In this document: in pieces, positions 1 to 10,889 of the stretch
Position numbering within the stretch: the stretch's first letter is position 1
How the letters are laid out: the number at the start of each line of letters is the position of its first letter
Assembly (NCBI GenBank): GCA_009746045.1
Contig: RPFO01001913.1
Location: 1 to 64,000 of the forward strand
DNA: 64,000 nt
Source of the DNA: Mesostigma viride
Lineage: Eukaryota > Streptophyta > Mesostigmatophyceae > Mesostigmatales > Mesostigmataceae
Direction of reading: 5' to 3'
Translations under genes and position numbers: made by a program
Notes under the pieces: generated by a model
The model's database searches: none
Seen by the model: the letters and a program-made list of their open reading frames with translations, nothing else
Told to the model about the DNA's origin: nothing

Positions 1-401
1 CAGGCCACGCGTCTTTACGGTAGTATGACTCGCAACTGGCCGTGCCGGCAAACTTTGCACGCGTACTTTGGCCTCGTGGTCACACACGTATTTCGCTGTT
101 TGAGCCCAGGAGCTCCCCCACTCGGCGGTTACTCTTCCTCGAGGAAGCCATGCGTCTCTCTCTCTCTCGCTCTCACATATCTCTGTCCCCCTCCCCTTTC
201 ATTTGCCCGGAGAAAGGGACGCGCTCCTTCGCCAGCCCTTCCAGAAACGCCTCTGCCCGGTAGTGATCCCGCCAATAGAAACGCTGAGAATGCGAACCCC
301 GTGAGTCGCCACGCGGGAACCTTCCTAGCAAGCGCGCGCCGACAGGGGTCGTTTCGGAACCCAGCGAGGCCACCCAGTGACGCGCCCGCGCCAAAAGGCC
401 C

Positions 402-662
402 GTGGCAGTCAGCACGAGGAACTTTCTAGAAGCGCCGCGCCGGACGCGGCCTTTCCGGTCCCGTGAGTCAGCACGCGGAACCGGACCGGAGTTTCTAGAA
501 GCGCCGCGCCGGACGCGGCCCACCCGTGGATGGACCAATCCCGTGCGTCCGCCGCCACCCGTGGAAAATCACAAAGACTGTGGACAGCCACGGGGAAGCC
601 ATCTCACGCAAGACCAACCAGCGAGCCAGAAAACAAACGCCTTCTCTTTTCACGACATAGCC
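402..662 (+). promoter_or_regulatory. Upstream region of gene A with duplicated block and heat-shock-like element
   Basis: A 29-bp block occurs twice, at 423-451 and 492-520, each starting TTTCTAGAAGCGCC. At 419-431 the bases read GAA-ct-TTC-ta-GAA, a perfect three-part match to the heat shock element pattern nGAAnnTTCnnGAAn. The second copy (488-500) keeps TTC-ta-GAA but has GGA in place of the first GAA. The presumed start ATG at 663 sits in a good context (gccATGg). A heat-shock role is inference; the duplication is seen directly. Confidence 0.35.
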
Positions 663-1771
663 ATGGCCATCACCACGCGCTCCATGGCCTCCATGCGCAG
701 GCGCTCCTCGCGCAAGCCGGTGCCAAAGCTGCGAGACGGATTCGTGCAGTTCATGGTGGGCGCCCACCTGGCCAGGAAGCAAGCGCCCCTCCGCAAGCGC
801 AAAGCCGTCAAGGGATGCCGCCTCCGCTGCTGCGACCCCAACGCCGTCCTCTGCCCCTCCTCGCCTCTGCCGGAGGAGCGCGAGTACGGCATCACCGACC
901 TGGTCCCCGACCCTGACGAGTCCGTGGCCCCCTTCGACTACGAGCAGGCCGTCAGAGACCACTACCCCTGCGACAAGTGCCACCAAAAGGGCCCGGACAG
1001 CATCTTGATGCGACACAACCCCAGGAACAAGATGGGCTCCATGGACGACATCCTCTGCGAGGAGTGCCTCGTCTCCTGCATCAGCATCATCATGGACGAG
1101 GGCAGGGACTCCGAGTACCGCAAGAAGTACATGTCCCAGTGGATCAGGGTGCCCGTGCCCAAGCCGGAAACCAGCCGCCCGCTCGTCCCGCTGGAACAAG
1201 GGGGCAGTACAGGTGCCGCGAGTGCAAGACCATGCCAAACAAGGTCGCCTTCCGCGTCCTGCACAAGGAGGGGGACACCGAGCCAGGGATCTACTGCGAG
1301 CCCTGCGTCAACAGGCAGGTCGTGGCCATCATGCGCAAAGGAAACCACCAGGACTTCGACCCCATGGTCGCCAGCTGCGAGGACGTCCTGCGCCGCTTCA
1401 AGCTGGACGAGGACTTGGCGCGCATCTGCTCCTCCCTCGCCCCCTCCTACAACTTCCCCTACTACGACCAGTGGCCGCCCGCGAGGTGCGAGAGCTGCAA
1501 GCGCGAGTTCGAGCACCACGCCATGTCCGCCTACATGATGTACATCCCTCAGGAGGGCACCATGGGCGTGGCCTGCCACTTCTGCGCCAGGAACGTGCAC
1601 AGGAAGGCCCTCATCAAGTTCGACGGATACAGCTTCGACAACCGCTTCAAGGCGTGGTACCAGGACGGAGAAAACAACAAGCTATCCGGGTTCGTAGCGC
1701 CCCTCACGGACATCACCACCCTCCTGGGCGTGCACGCCATCGGCGCCCCTGTGCCGGTCGACTACGATTAA
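663..1771 (+). CDS. Gene A: multi-zinc-ribbon protein, frame broken at a G run
   Basis: The gene reads from ATG 663 (residues start MAITTRSMASMRRRSS, very basic) to the G run at 1200-1204, then continues in another frame to a TAA at 1769-1771. The first part has Cys pairs C103-x2-C106 and C132-x2-C135. After the break come C-R-E-C, C-E-P-C, C-E-S-C and C-H-F-C pairs about 25-35 residues apart, so the whole looks like three zinc ribbons in series. Similar CxxC...CxxC modules occur in gene C, so A and C are probably distant paralogues. The break is at a five-G run and may be a one-base consensus error or a real mutation; no splice pair would repair it. Function unknown; nucleic-acid or protein binding is inferred from the zinc modules. 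It lies just outside the left arm of the palindrome and has no mirror copy. Confidence 0.6.
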
Positions 1772-1897
1772 ACAGCCTCATTGTATCAGTAGCCACAAGT
1801 GCACACATAGCCCAGCCCTCATCAATAGACAAGTCTCTGCCTGTAAATTATTAACTTGTAATGAAAAAACGATTCGTGCATGCCCACATCTCATGCA

Positions 1898-1929
1898 GTG
1901 CCACGGGACTTAGAAAAATCCCGTGGCAC
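1898..1929 (+). other. Perfect 11-bp stem-loop downstream of gene A
   Basis: GTGCCACGGGA (1898-1908) pairs with TCCCGTGGCAC (1919-1929) around a 10-base loop. It lies 127 bp after the gene A stop. It may mark a transcript 3' end or be a repeat remnant; the CCACGGGA core recurs through the first 13 kb. Confidence 0.5.
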
Positions 1930-2300
1930 ACAAAAGATAGGGGGGAACATGGGGTCACCCTCGCGGAGCGTAGTAAGGGCCCGCAGGTGTGTTGACACGG
2001 GAAAATGGGGTTTACCCCCTTACTACAAAAACCCAAGGTGACCCCAAGGGTGGGCACCTGGGACACATGGATCCACGGGAAAATCATCACAAGTGGCCAG
2101 GGTGTGACAGTAGCCAGCCTAACATCACAATCCCGTGGGGGTGCATGGACATGTGTGCAATCCATTCATTATTATTCATAATAAAATCCAAGTACACATT
2201 GTGATGCCATGAAATGACTCAATGATGCAAACAGTGTCCATTGCTTTATTCATTTATTCAAAAACAGCTGTCCTTCATGAACTGTCAAGCCACCAAATGT

Positions 2301-3300
2301 CTACGTCTTCTTCTGGGCGGCCTGGGCGGCCATGCTCTCTGCGATTTGAGCGGGTGTGAACCCCATAGTCGCCATGTGGTTCAACATCCTCTGCAGGGTG
2401 TCTAGTCCAGCAGCAACTTGAGCGTTACTAGGGACAGGCTTGCTCCCTGAACCCTGCCCAGCTGCTGGCTTCTCCTGCCCAGCTGCTGGCTCCTCCACAG
2501 GAGTGACAGGTGCAGGCTTCTCCTCCTCGCTGGCGGGTGCAGTCTTCTTTCCAGCACTGGGTGCAGGCTTCTCCTCAGCACCGGCTGCAGTCTTCTGGGA
2601 AGGGACGGGGGTCTTCTTGATAGCGAATGACCTGTCCGCCGGGCTCGGCGTGATCTTTGTTAGCTTTACGCGTCGTCCCACCGGGGGGACTTCATTGCCC
2701 TCTTTGAGGAGGGAGTGGATCCCTCCTCCTTCTTCACCACAACCTCCCATTGCATGGGAGGGGCTTCCTCGCCCACATCGACCACCTCCTGTCCCTGGAG
2801 ACACTCCTCATGCCGGACGTGCTCACGCCATGAATCACGCGCCATCTTGGCCGTCACCTTGTTGCCATTGCCGTTTCCAGGGCTCCCTCTGAAATTCTTG
2901 AGGAAATCGCGCATGCGCGCGTCATACTGAATATCGATTTTAGACATAGGGAGCCATGCCTGTGTCGCATCTGAAAACATGGTCTTGACGTGAAGCGAGC
3001 CTGCTTCGAACTTGACTCCAGTAAACCTGTCGATTTTGCCATCGTCGAACTGCGTCTGAACACGCTCCTCCTCCTCGTCATCCTCATCTGACGAGGAGGA
3101 GGAGGAGACGATGTCGGCATGTGTTGCCGCCCCCCCTGGATGGCCTTGGCCCTAGTGTTTCTCTTCGAAATGTCGTCTACTGTCTCCTGGAGTATATCTC
3201 CTACAGCGTGAAATAGAGCGGCGATCGGCAGCCGCTTCGCCTGCCTCACGTTATCCTTCATAATATCGCTATCCTTCATCGCACCTGGGCTATCGTTCAT
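2301..3300 (-). CDS. Gene D, left copy: acidic and Lys/Pro-rich protein, two frame breaks
   Basis: The reading starts at ATG 3300 (MNDSPGAMKDSD) and ends at 2301 in QAAQKKT, but passes through three frames. The breaks coincide with C runs on the plus strand at 3130-3136 (seven bases) and with the run at 2683-2688 (six bases). The first segment is helical. The second has a poly-Ser then Asp/Glu tract and a folded-looking stretch rich in aromatic and basic residues. The third has alternating Lys, Pro, Ala and Glu repeats and a helical end that loosely resembles a UBA helix bundle. The same breaks occur in the right copy. AATAAA signals follow. I do not recognise the family; the low-complexity acidic and basic tracts suggest a nuclear protein, by inference. 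Confidence 0.5.
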
Positions 3301-3846
3301 CGTGTCACTTCTCTTCTCGTTGCTTGATCAATTAATTAATTGCACGCATGCACGCCGCCTTTGATTCATTTTGTATATGTTTACCACCCCCAAAATTCGA
3401 CAATTTGCCAAGTGGGCCGCCAGCCACCCCCTTACAATTCGTTCCAAGTTCAGAATGTACATTATATACGATTCTGATGCGTGATACTGCATTCGTACGG
3501 TGCAAGTACCATATTCTGGCGTCGTACGGTGCAGTATAGGCGCGGGTCTGAATTCGGCGGTCCCGGACTTGAGAAAATTGCCTAAGTCCCAAACACTAAG
3601 GCGTATGGGCCTGCTACCTAAGTGCACAGGCCAAAGTACTTGTCCAAATTGTAATTAAATTATATATCCATGCAAGGCTTGATAAGCACATTGTTCGTGA
3701 ATGTTTGCATGCAAAAAACTTTTATTATTTCAATAAAATCATGAGTAAATATATGAAAATGCACAAGGTCCCACGGGACTTGCCCTATACTGACTACCAT
3801 GCGTGCTAGTGTACATCACAAATGACAAAGTCCTAGGGACTTGTCT

Positions 3847-4962
3847 CTAGTCCCCCTTCATGGAGCAGGGCCTCATGGAGGGGTTGGAGCCAGACGGGCC
3901 AGCTCGAAAACGCTGGGAGGGGTTGGCACCACGGAAGACCTTCTCCTTCTTCACGACTGGCTCCTCAGAGGTGGGGGGGGAGTCAGCAGGGCGCTTTCCC
4001 TTGAGGAAGTCGCTCTTGGGGACCTCCACAACGTCGTCATCGTCATCCTCCACCTCGATGACCTTGGGGGCCATCTTGGAAGGCGTGGTCTTCACCCTCC
4101 TGCAGGTGGGCTCCTCCTCCTCCTCCTCCTCCTCCTCCTCCTTGACCACAGCCTCCTGGGGCTGCTGCTCCTCCTCCTCCTCGGGATCCCGCTCGAACTG
4201 GTACCACGGGTCCTCCGCGTCGTCCAACGGCTCCTCGTCGTCCTCGTCCTTCTCAGACTCGAGGGCCCCCACCTCAGCGTCAGACTCGTCCTGGATTTCC
4301 TGGAGGCGCCTGCGTGCCTCCTCCTGGATCGCCTTCCTCCTCTCGTCCCTGTCCGCCTTCCTCACTTGCCACTTGAGTGGCATGTTGTAGCGAGGGTCGG
4401 ACTCGCAGGGGTCCACGGGCCTGGGGATGTTCGGAGCAGTGAAGACGTTCTCCTCCTTGGAGAAGAAGCAATTGACGCAGAGCTCGCGCTTCCAGTTGGC
4501 GTTGGGGAAGAAAGCCCACGGAGCGGTCTCATCCCCGCACTCTGGGCACTCGGGGGGGAAAATCGGCTTGTGGTCGATCTCGTTGTTCTGCAAAGTGGGG
4601 CGGGCAGCACAAAAAATGACAAGGGGCAGTGCGTCTTGTTAGAATCCACAGGAGGAGTGCAAAAATGCAGCCAAAGTCAGCAAAAAACGCAAGGAAAAGA
4701 AGTTTACCTCGAGCATGTGCTCGCAGAGGATGCATTCCGTGTGGTAGCCACCGATATCCTCGGGGACCTTGCGAAACTTGTCAATGGGGAGCAAGGTATT
4801 GCAACAAATGCAAATGGACAGCACTTCTGCGACTGGCTTGTTTTCCTTGTTCCTTTTTGCGAGAGCTGCGTCAAAAGCGTCGTGGAGCTTGTCTGTCATA
4901 TCGTGGACTTTGACTCCATTGCCTGGGTAAGCGCGGACTGGGAAACGCTTAGTGCGGGCCAT
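3847..4962 (-). CDS. Gene C, left copy (intact): zinc-ribbon protein with acidic tail, two exons
   Basis: Exon 1 is 4962-4708 (85 codons, phase 0, donor GTAAAC) and exon 2 is 4587-3847, giving 331 residues. Module 1 has C51/C53/C54 and H74, C77, C80. Module 2 is C99-x2-C102-x19-C122-x2-C125, so both look like small treble-clef or zinc-ribbon folds. Residues from about 155 to 250 are Glu/Asp-rich with an uninterrupted Glu run, followed by a basic Lys/Arg/Ser tail. A TATA box (5057-5063) lies about 95 bp upstream. It is divergent from gene B and shares its promoter spacer. The acidic tail is compatible with chromatin binding or transcriptional activation, but that is inference. This copy keeps the frame at the C7 run; the right copy does not. 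Confidence 0.7.
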
Positions 4963-4995
4963 TGTGTTTTGGTGCTAAGGGGTTGGTTTTGCTGA

Positions 4996-5015
4996 GAGCT
5001 TTTTGGCTATGGCGG
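4996..5015 (-). promoter_or_regulatory. Shared leader motif upstream of gene C (left)
   Basis: The block CCGCCATAGCCAA followed by AAAGCTC lies 34 bp before the gene C start. The same block, with one extra G, is at 5655-5675 before gene B, and GACATAGCC precedes the gene A ATG. Its presence on both sides of a divergent promoter suggests an initiator or leader element. Confidence 0.5.
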
Positions 5016-5055
5016 TTTGGCTTGCAGAATGCCCTTGGATGCAAAGGGGGAAGTG

Positions 5056-5695
5056 TTTTATACCTTCCCCGTGGATGACGCATGGGACTTGTGAAAAATC
5101 CTGTGGTCGCCGCTGTGACAGGCTGGTAACGGCAAAACGGCCGTGGAAATCCACGCGGTGAAGGCCGCGGGCCGCGTGAATCCGCGGGAAATCTGATACG
5201 AAACCGCCTTTCCCGCGTCACGCCACGCTGGACTGGCATGTAACCGCCGTTTCCCGCGGCACTCCACGCTGGACAAGTTCAGAAAACCGCCGTTTCCCGC
5301 GTCACGCCACGCTGGCCTGGCATGTAACCGCCGTTTCCCGCGGCACGCCACGCTGGACCGGCACGTAACGGCCGTTTCCCGCGGCACGCCACGCTAAAAT
5401 CGTGAAGTAACCGCCACGCCAACTTGTCAGTCCCGAGCCGCGGCACGAGAAAACGGAGATCCCGAGATCTTCCAGCGGATTTTTTTGGCGTGATTCCATG
5501 TACGGCGTGCTGTCTCACGGGAAATCTCCTGCAAAACGCCTGTTCAGGCCAATCGCACGGTCACAAATCGCCCAAAAACTTTGAGGCGGAGAAGGGTCTT
5601 CGAAGTGTATATGTGCCCAACCACCACGCCTCCACGAGCACTCACCACTACACACCGCCATAGCCAAGAAAGCTCACTACATCTCTCAGAACACG
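5056..5695. promoter_or_regulatory. Divergent promoter between genes C and B with five tandem E2F-like sites (left arm)
   Basis: TATA boxes lie at 5057-5063 (toward gene C) and 5608-5612 (toward gene B, 84 bp before its ATG). Between them a 41-43 bp unit is repeated, each copy carrying TTTCCCGC: 5209-5216, 5250-5257, 5293-5300, 5334-5341 and 5375-5382. One inverted site (GCGGGAAA) is at 5184-5191. TTTCCCGC fits the E2F/DP consensus TTTSSCGC. The regular spacing of about four helical turns would place bound factors on one face of the DNA. S-phase regulation is inferred, not shown. Confidence 0.6.
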
Positions 5696-6919
5696 ATGCC
5701 TAGGGCTGGATCCGCTTCTAACTCTCATGGTAGCCATGGCGTGAGGGGGGGAATGAGGCCTGTGCCTCGCCCATTTCCAAGGGAAGGAACTCGCGACAGG
5801 CCATACGACGCTGAGCAGGAGCAAGAGCCGGGTAATGTTCCTTTTCCTGTCTTTTTCCGTCTTTTCCCGTGGAGAGCTGTCGTTTGCAAGTGGTTTTGCC
5901 CCCAAAAGCTCACCCCTTGTGTGGTTTTCCGTGGCTTATAAATTTGTTTTTTTTTCAATGCTTGCGTTTTTTTTTTTTGCTTTTTTGTTTTGCTTGCAGA
6001 AGAAAGCCGTGACGCCAAACGGCTGAAGGAGATGCCTATGAGGCAGAAGGTCTCCACTCCCGCCGGCCTCCGCGAACGCTCTTGGCAGGAGAAATACGAA
6101 GGGCTGTCCTGCAACGTCAAAAACGCTGTCGTCATCAAGTTGCCGCAGTGCCCCTTCTGCCTGGCCCCCAGCAAGACGGGGAAGTACGCGAGGCTGGTCG
6201 CCCTCATCGACCATCCCCACATCCACGAGTGCAACTGCGTGATGTGCCCCGAGTGCGTGGAGAAGATGAAGGCGTTCCATCTCACCAAGCCGAACGGCAA
6301 GACCACGAACATGAAGTGCCCCATGTGCAGCTGCGAAGTCCTGACGCACTACCACAAGTTCTACCAGATGGACCACGCCCTCAACGAGCTGGTGGCCTCC
6401 CTCCCCTACGGCTTCTGCGACTACGGCTGCGGGATGTTCCTTCACAGGGAGGACGTCGACGAGCACTTCGCCACCTGCGAGAAGAACCGCTTCGAGTGCG
6501 GTTTCTCCGTCGACATCAAGAGGCAGGACGGCTCCAAGTCCAAGACGGGCTGTTCTTACACTGGCAGGAAGGCGGACGTGGAGGCTCACATGAAGAGGTG
6601 CGCCTACTACCACGAGGCCTGCGCTGTGCTGGAGCTGAAGGAGAAGGCCAAGCAGGCAGATGCTGTCAAGGAGCGCCTGATGAAGGAAGGCCACGGCGCC
6701 AGGGATGACTTGAGGATGCTCCTCGGCTTCACGGCTGAGGAGATGGACGATGTAATGGAGCGGCTGGTGGTGAAGGAGCTGGACCGCGTGGGGCGGCTCC
6801 CGTGTGCCAGCTCGCTACCTGATGGAGGCCAGGCGTTCCCAACAGATAGCGAGATACAGAACGCCTCGTTCCCAGTCCTTGATGCGTCACAGGGCGCCCA
6901 GTCTGCAAGGATAGTGTAG
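5696..6919 (+). CDS. Gene B, left copy: RING plus TRAF/SIAH-type zinc-finger protein, two exons
   Basis: Exon 1 is 5696-5831, intron 5832-5999 (GTAATG...TTGCAG, T-rich before the acceptor), exon 2 is 6000-6919; together 351 residues. Residues 96-155 hold a RING-like set: C-P-F-C, then HxxECNCxxCPEC, then C-P-M-C. Residues 185-246 hold a Cys/His set (CxxxC...HxxxC, then CxxxxxxxHxxxC) like the TRAF or SIAH zinc finger that follows RINGs in many ubiquitin ligases. A charged helical stretch follows (about 250-300). The likely role is an E3 ubiquitin ligase; residues for E2 contact were not tested. The N-terminal exon is Gly/Pro/Arg-rich and disordered. The right arm has an identical copy. Confidence 0.8.
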
Positions 6920-7220
6920 GTGACAGATGCCAGCATAAGATGTGCATGTTTTCAGCACTAGGCAGTTGGAGATAGGATGCCAGCATAGGATGTAGATGTT
7001 TGCCAGAATTAGGCCAGTAGATATGCGAATGCCTGCATAACACAACGATGTTTTTTTAATGACTTGGAAAAGATGTGAATGTTCTGGCCCAAACGTAAAA
7101 AATATCTAAGTGCCATAGTATATTTAAGTATCTGTAGTTAGGAACAGGCCACGTGGCAGCCACAAAGCCCGAGGGTAGCCAGCCGAATCTGTAGTACGAG
7201 ATCCGACGGTTACGGAACGG

Positions 7221-7270
7221 ACGGGTACGGACGGGTACGGACGGGTACGGACGAGTACGGACGGGTACGG
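7221..7270. repeat. Decamer tandem repeat near palindrome tip (left arm)
   Basis: Five copies of ACGGGTACGG (one with A in place of the fourth-position G) end 98 bp from the palindrome centre. The mirror array is at 7467-7516. Degenerate GTACGGA units flank it. Confidence 0.85.
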
Positions 7271-7466
7271 CCAGTACGGAACGGACGCGGCACGCGGAAT
7301 CCCGTGGACCACCACGAGGCCCCCGTGGGTCCCGGCGGTTTTTAGGTTCCAGGGTTAGTATTACGGGCGCCCGTAATACTAACCCTGGAACCTAAAAACC
7401 GCCGGGACCCACGGGGGCCTCGTGGTGGTCCACGGGATTCCGCGTGCCGCGTCCGTTCCGTACTGG

Positions 7467-7516
7467 CCGTACCCGTCCGTACTCGTCCGTACCCGTCCGT
7501 ACCCGTCCGTACCCGT
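7467..7516. repeat. Decamer tandem repeat near palindrome tip (right arm)
   Basis: This is the reverse complement of the array at 7221-7270 (unit CCGTACCCGT). Confidence 0.85.
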
Positions 7517-7817
7517 CCGTTCCGTAACCGTCGGATCTCGTACTACAGATTCGGCTGGCTACCCTCGGGCTTTGTGGCTGCCACGTGGCCTGTTCCTAAC
7601 TACAGATACTTAAATATACTATGGCACTTAGATATTTTTTACGTTTGGGCCAGAACATTCACATCTTTTCCAAGTCATTAAAAAAACATCGTTGTGTTAT
7701 GCAGGCATTCGCATATCTACTGGCCTAATTCTGGCAAACATCTACATCCTATGCTGGCATCCTATCTCCAACTGCCTAGTGCTGAAAACATGCACATCTT
7801 ATGCTGGCATCTGTCAC

Positions 7818-9041
7818 CTACACTATCCTTGCAGACTGGGCGCCCTGTGACGCATCAAGGACTGGGAACGAGGCGTTCTGTATCTCGCTATCTGTTGGGA
7901 ACGCCTGGCCTCCATCAGGTAGCGAGCTGGCACACGGGAGCCGCCCCACGCGGTCCAGCTCCTTCACCACCAGCCGCTCCATTACATCGTCCATCTCCTC
8001 AGCCGTGAAGCCGAGGAGCATCCTCAAGTCATCCCTGGCGCCGTGGCCTTCCTTCATCAGGCGCTCCTTGACAGCATCTGCCTGCTTGGCCTTCTCCTTC
8101 AGCTCCAGCACAGCGCAGGCCTCGTGGTAGTAGGCGCACCTCTTCATGTGAGCCTCCACGTCCGCCTTCCTGCCAGTGTAAGAACAGCCCGTCTTGGACT
8201 TGGAGCCGTCCTGCCTCTTGATGTCGACGGAGAAACCGCACTCGAAGCGGTTCTTCTCGCAGGTGGCGAAGTGCTCGTCGACGTCCTCCCTGTGAAGGAA
8301 CATCCCGCAGCCGTAGTCGCAGAAGCCGTAGGGGAGGGAGGCCACCAGCTCGTTGAGGGCGTGGTCCATCTGGTAGAACTTGTGGTAGTGCGTCAGGACT
8401 TCGCAGCTGCACATGGGGCACTTCATGTTCGTGGTCTTGCCGTTCGGCTTGGTGAGATGGAACGCCTTCATCTTCTCCACGCACTCGGGGCACATCACGC
8501 AGTTGCACTCGTGGATGTGGGGATGGTCGATGAGGGCGACCAGCCTCGCGTACTTCCCCGTCTTGCTGGGGGCCAGGCAGAAGGGGCACTGCGGCAACTT
8601 GATGACGACAGCGTTTTTGACGTTGCAGGACAGCCCTTCGTATTTCTCCTGCCAAGAGCGTTCGCGGAGGCCGGCGGGAGTGGAGACCTTCTGCCTCATA
8701 GGCATCTCCTTCAGCCGTTTGGCGTCACGGCTTTCTTCTGCAAGCAAAACAAAAAAGCAAAAAAAAAAAACGCAAGCATTGAAAAAAAAACAAATTTATA
8801 AGCCACGGAAAACCACACAAGGGGTGAGCTTTTGGGGGCAAAACCACTTGCAAACGACAGCTCTCCACGGGAAAAGACGGAAAAAGACAGGAAAAGGAAC
8901 ATTACCCGGCTCTTGCTCCTGCTCAGCGTCGTATGGCCTGTCGCGAGTTCCTTCCCTTGGAAATGGGCGAGGCACAGGCCTCATTCCCCCCCTCACGCCA
9001 TGGCTACCATGAGAGTTAGAAGCGGATCCAGCCCTAGGCAT
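7818..9041 (-). CDS. Gene B, right copy: RING plus TRAF/SIAH-type zinc-finger protein
   Basis: This is the mirror of 5696-6919, with exon 1 at 9041-8906 and exon 2 at 8737-7818. The predicted protein is the same 351 residues as the left copy. Both copies are therefore intact, and they are transcribed toward each other across the palindrome tip, with about 900 bp between their stops. Confidence 0.8.
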
Positions 9042-9681
9042 CGTGTTCTGAGAGATGTAGTGAGCTTTCTTGGCTATGGCGGTGTGTAGTGGTGAGTGCT
9101 CGTGGAGGCGTGGTGGTTGGGCACATATACACTTCGAAGACCCTTCTCCGCCTCAAAGTTTTTGGGCGATTTGTGACCGTGCGATTGGCCTGAACAGGCG
9201 TTTTGCAGGAGATTTCCCGTGAGACAGCACGCCGTACATGGAATCACGCCAAAAAAATCCGCTGGAAGATCTCGGGATCTCCGTTTTCTCGTGCCGCGGC
9301 TCGGGACTGACAAGTTGGCGTGGCGGTTACTTCACGATTTTAGCGTGGCGTGCCGCGGGAAACGGCCGTTACGTGCCGGTCCAGCGTGGCGTGCCGCGGG
9401 AAACGGCGGTTACATGCCAGGCCAGCGTGGCGTGACGCGGGAAACGGCGGTTTTCTGAACTTGTCCAGCGTGGAGTGCCGCGGGAAACGGCGGTTACATG
9501 CCAGTCCAGCGTGGCGTGACGCGGGAAAGGCGGTTTCGTATCAGATTTCCCGCGGATTCACGCGGCCCGCGGCCTTCACCGCGTGGATTTCCACGGCCGT
9601 TTTGCCGTTACCAGCCTGTCACAGCGGCGACCACAGGATTTTTCACAAGTCCCATGCGTCATCCACGGGGAAGGTATAAAA
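9042..9681. promoter_or_regulatory. Divergent promoter between genes B and C (right arm)
   Basis: This is the mirror of 5056-5695. It carries the inverted E2F-like array at about 9355-9528, a TATA box for gene C at 9675-9681, and the shared leader block at 9722-9741 just beyond it. Confidence 0.55.
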
Positions 9682-9774
9682 CACTTCCCCCTTTGCATCC
9701 AAGGGCATTCTGCAAGCCAAACCGCCATAGCCAAAAAGCTCTCAGCAAAACCAACCCCTTAGCACCAAAACACA

Positions 9775-10889
9775 ATGGCCCGCACTAAGCGTTTCCCAGT
9801 CCGCGCTTACCCAGGCAATGGAGTCAAAGTCCACGATATGACAGACAAGCTCCACGACGCTTTTGACGCAGCTCTCGCAAAAAGGAACAAGGAAAACAAG
9901 CCAGTCGCAGAAGTGCTGTCCATTTGCATTTGTTGCAATACCTTGCTCCCCATTGACAAGTTTCGCAAGGTCCCCGAGGATATCGGTGGCTACCACACGG
10001 AATGCATCCTCTGCGAGCACATGCTCGAGGTAAACTTCTTTTCCTTGCGTTTTTTGCTGACTTTGGCTGCATTTTTGCACTCCTCCTGTGGATTCTAACA
10101 AGACGCACTGCCCCTTGTCATTTTTTGTGCTGCCCGCCCCACTTTGCAGAACAACGAGATCGACCACAAGCCGATTTTCCCCCCGAGTGCCCAGAGTGCG
10201 GGGATGAGACCGCTCCGTGGGCTTTCTTCCCCAACGCCAACTGGAAGCGCGAGCTCTGCGTCAATTGCTTCTTCTCCAAGGAGGAGAACGTCTTCACTGC
10301 TCCGAACATCCCCAGGCCCGTGGACCCCTGCGAGTCCGACCCTCGCTACAACATGCCACTCAAGTGGCAAGTGAGGAAGGCGGACAGGGACGAGAGGAGG
10401 AAGGCGATCCAGGAGGAGGCACGCAGGCGCCTCCAGGAAATCCAGGACGAGTCTGACGCTGAGGTGGGGGCCCTCGAGTCTGAGAAGGACGAGGACGACG
10501 AGGAGCCGTTGGACGACGCGGAGGACCCGTGGTACCAGTTCGAGCGGGATCCCGAGGAGGAGGAGGAGCAGCAGCCCCAGGAGGCTGTGGTCAAGGAGGA
10601 GGAGGAGGAGGAGGAGGAGGAGGAGCCCACCTGCAGGAGGGTGAAGACCACGCCTTCCAAGATGGCCCCCAAGGTCATCGAGGTGGAGGATGACGATGAC
10701 GACGTTGTGGAGGTCCCCAAGAGCGACTTCCTCAAGGGAAAGCGCCCTGCTGACTCCCCCCCCACCTCTGAGGAGCCAGTCGTGAAGAAGGAGAAGGTCT
10801 TCCGTGGTGCCAACCCCTCCCAGCGTTTTCGAGCTGGCCCGTCTGGCTCCAACCCCTCCATGAGGCCCTGCTCCATGAAGGGGGACTAG
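9775..10889 (+). CDS. Gene C, right copy: frameshifted at a C run
   Basis: Exon 1 is 9775-10029 (85 codons, donor GTAAAC) and exon 2 is 10150-10889. The sequence matches the left copy except that the C run at 10179-10184 has six bases and the left has seven. Splicing as in the left copy then shifts out of frame soon after the exon junction, before the second zinc module. Either this copy is a fresh pseudogene or the consensus lost one base. The downstream frame (zinc module 2, acidic tail) is open to the TAG at 10887-10889. Confidence 0.65.

Noticed and set aside
3860-4390. Ser-rich plus-strand frame over gene C
   Set aside because: Antisense of the Glu-rich tail of gene C.
6082-6708. Arg-rich 208-codon frame over gene B and its mirror
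   Set aside because: A shadow of the gene B frame; gene B has a clear zinc-finger pattern and matching splice sites.
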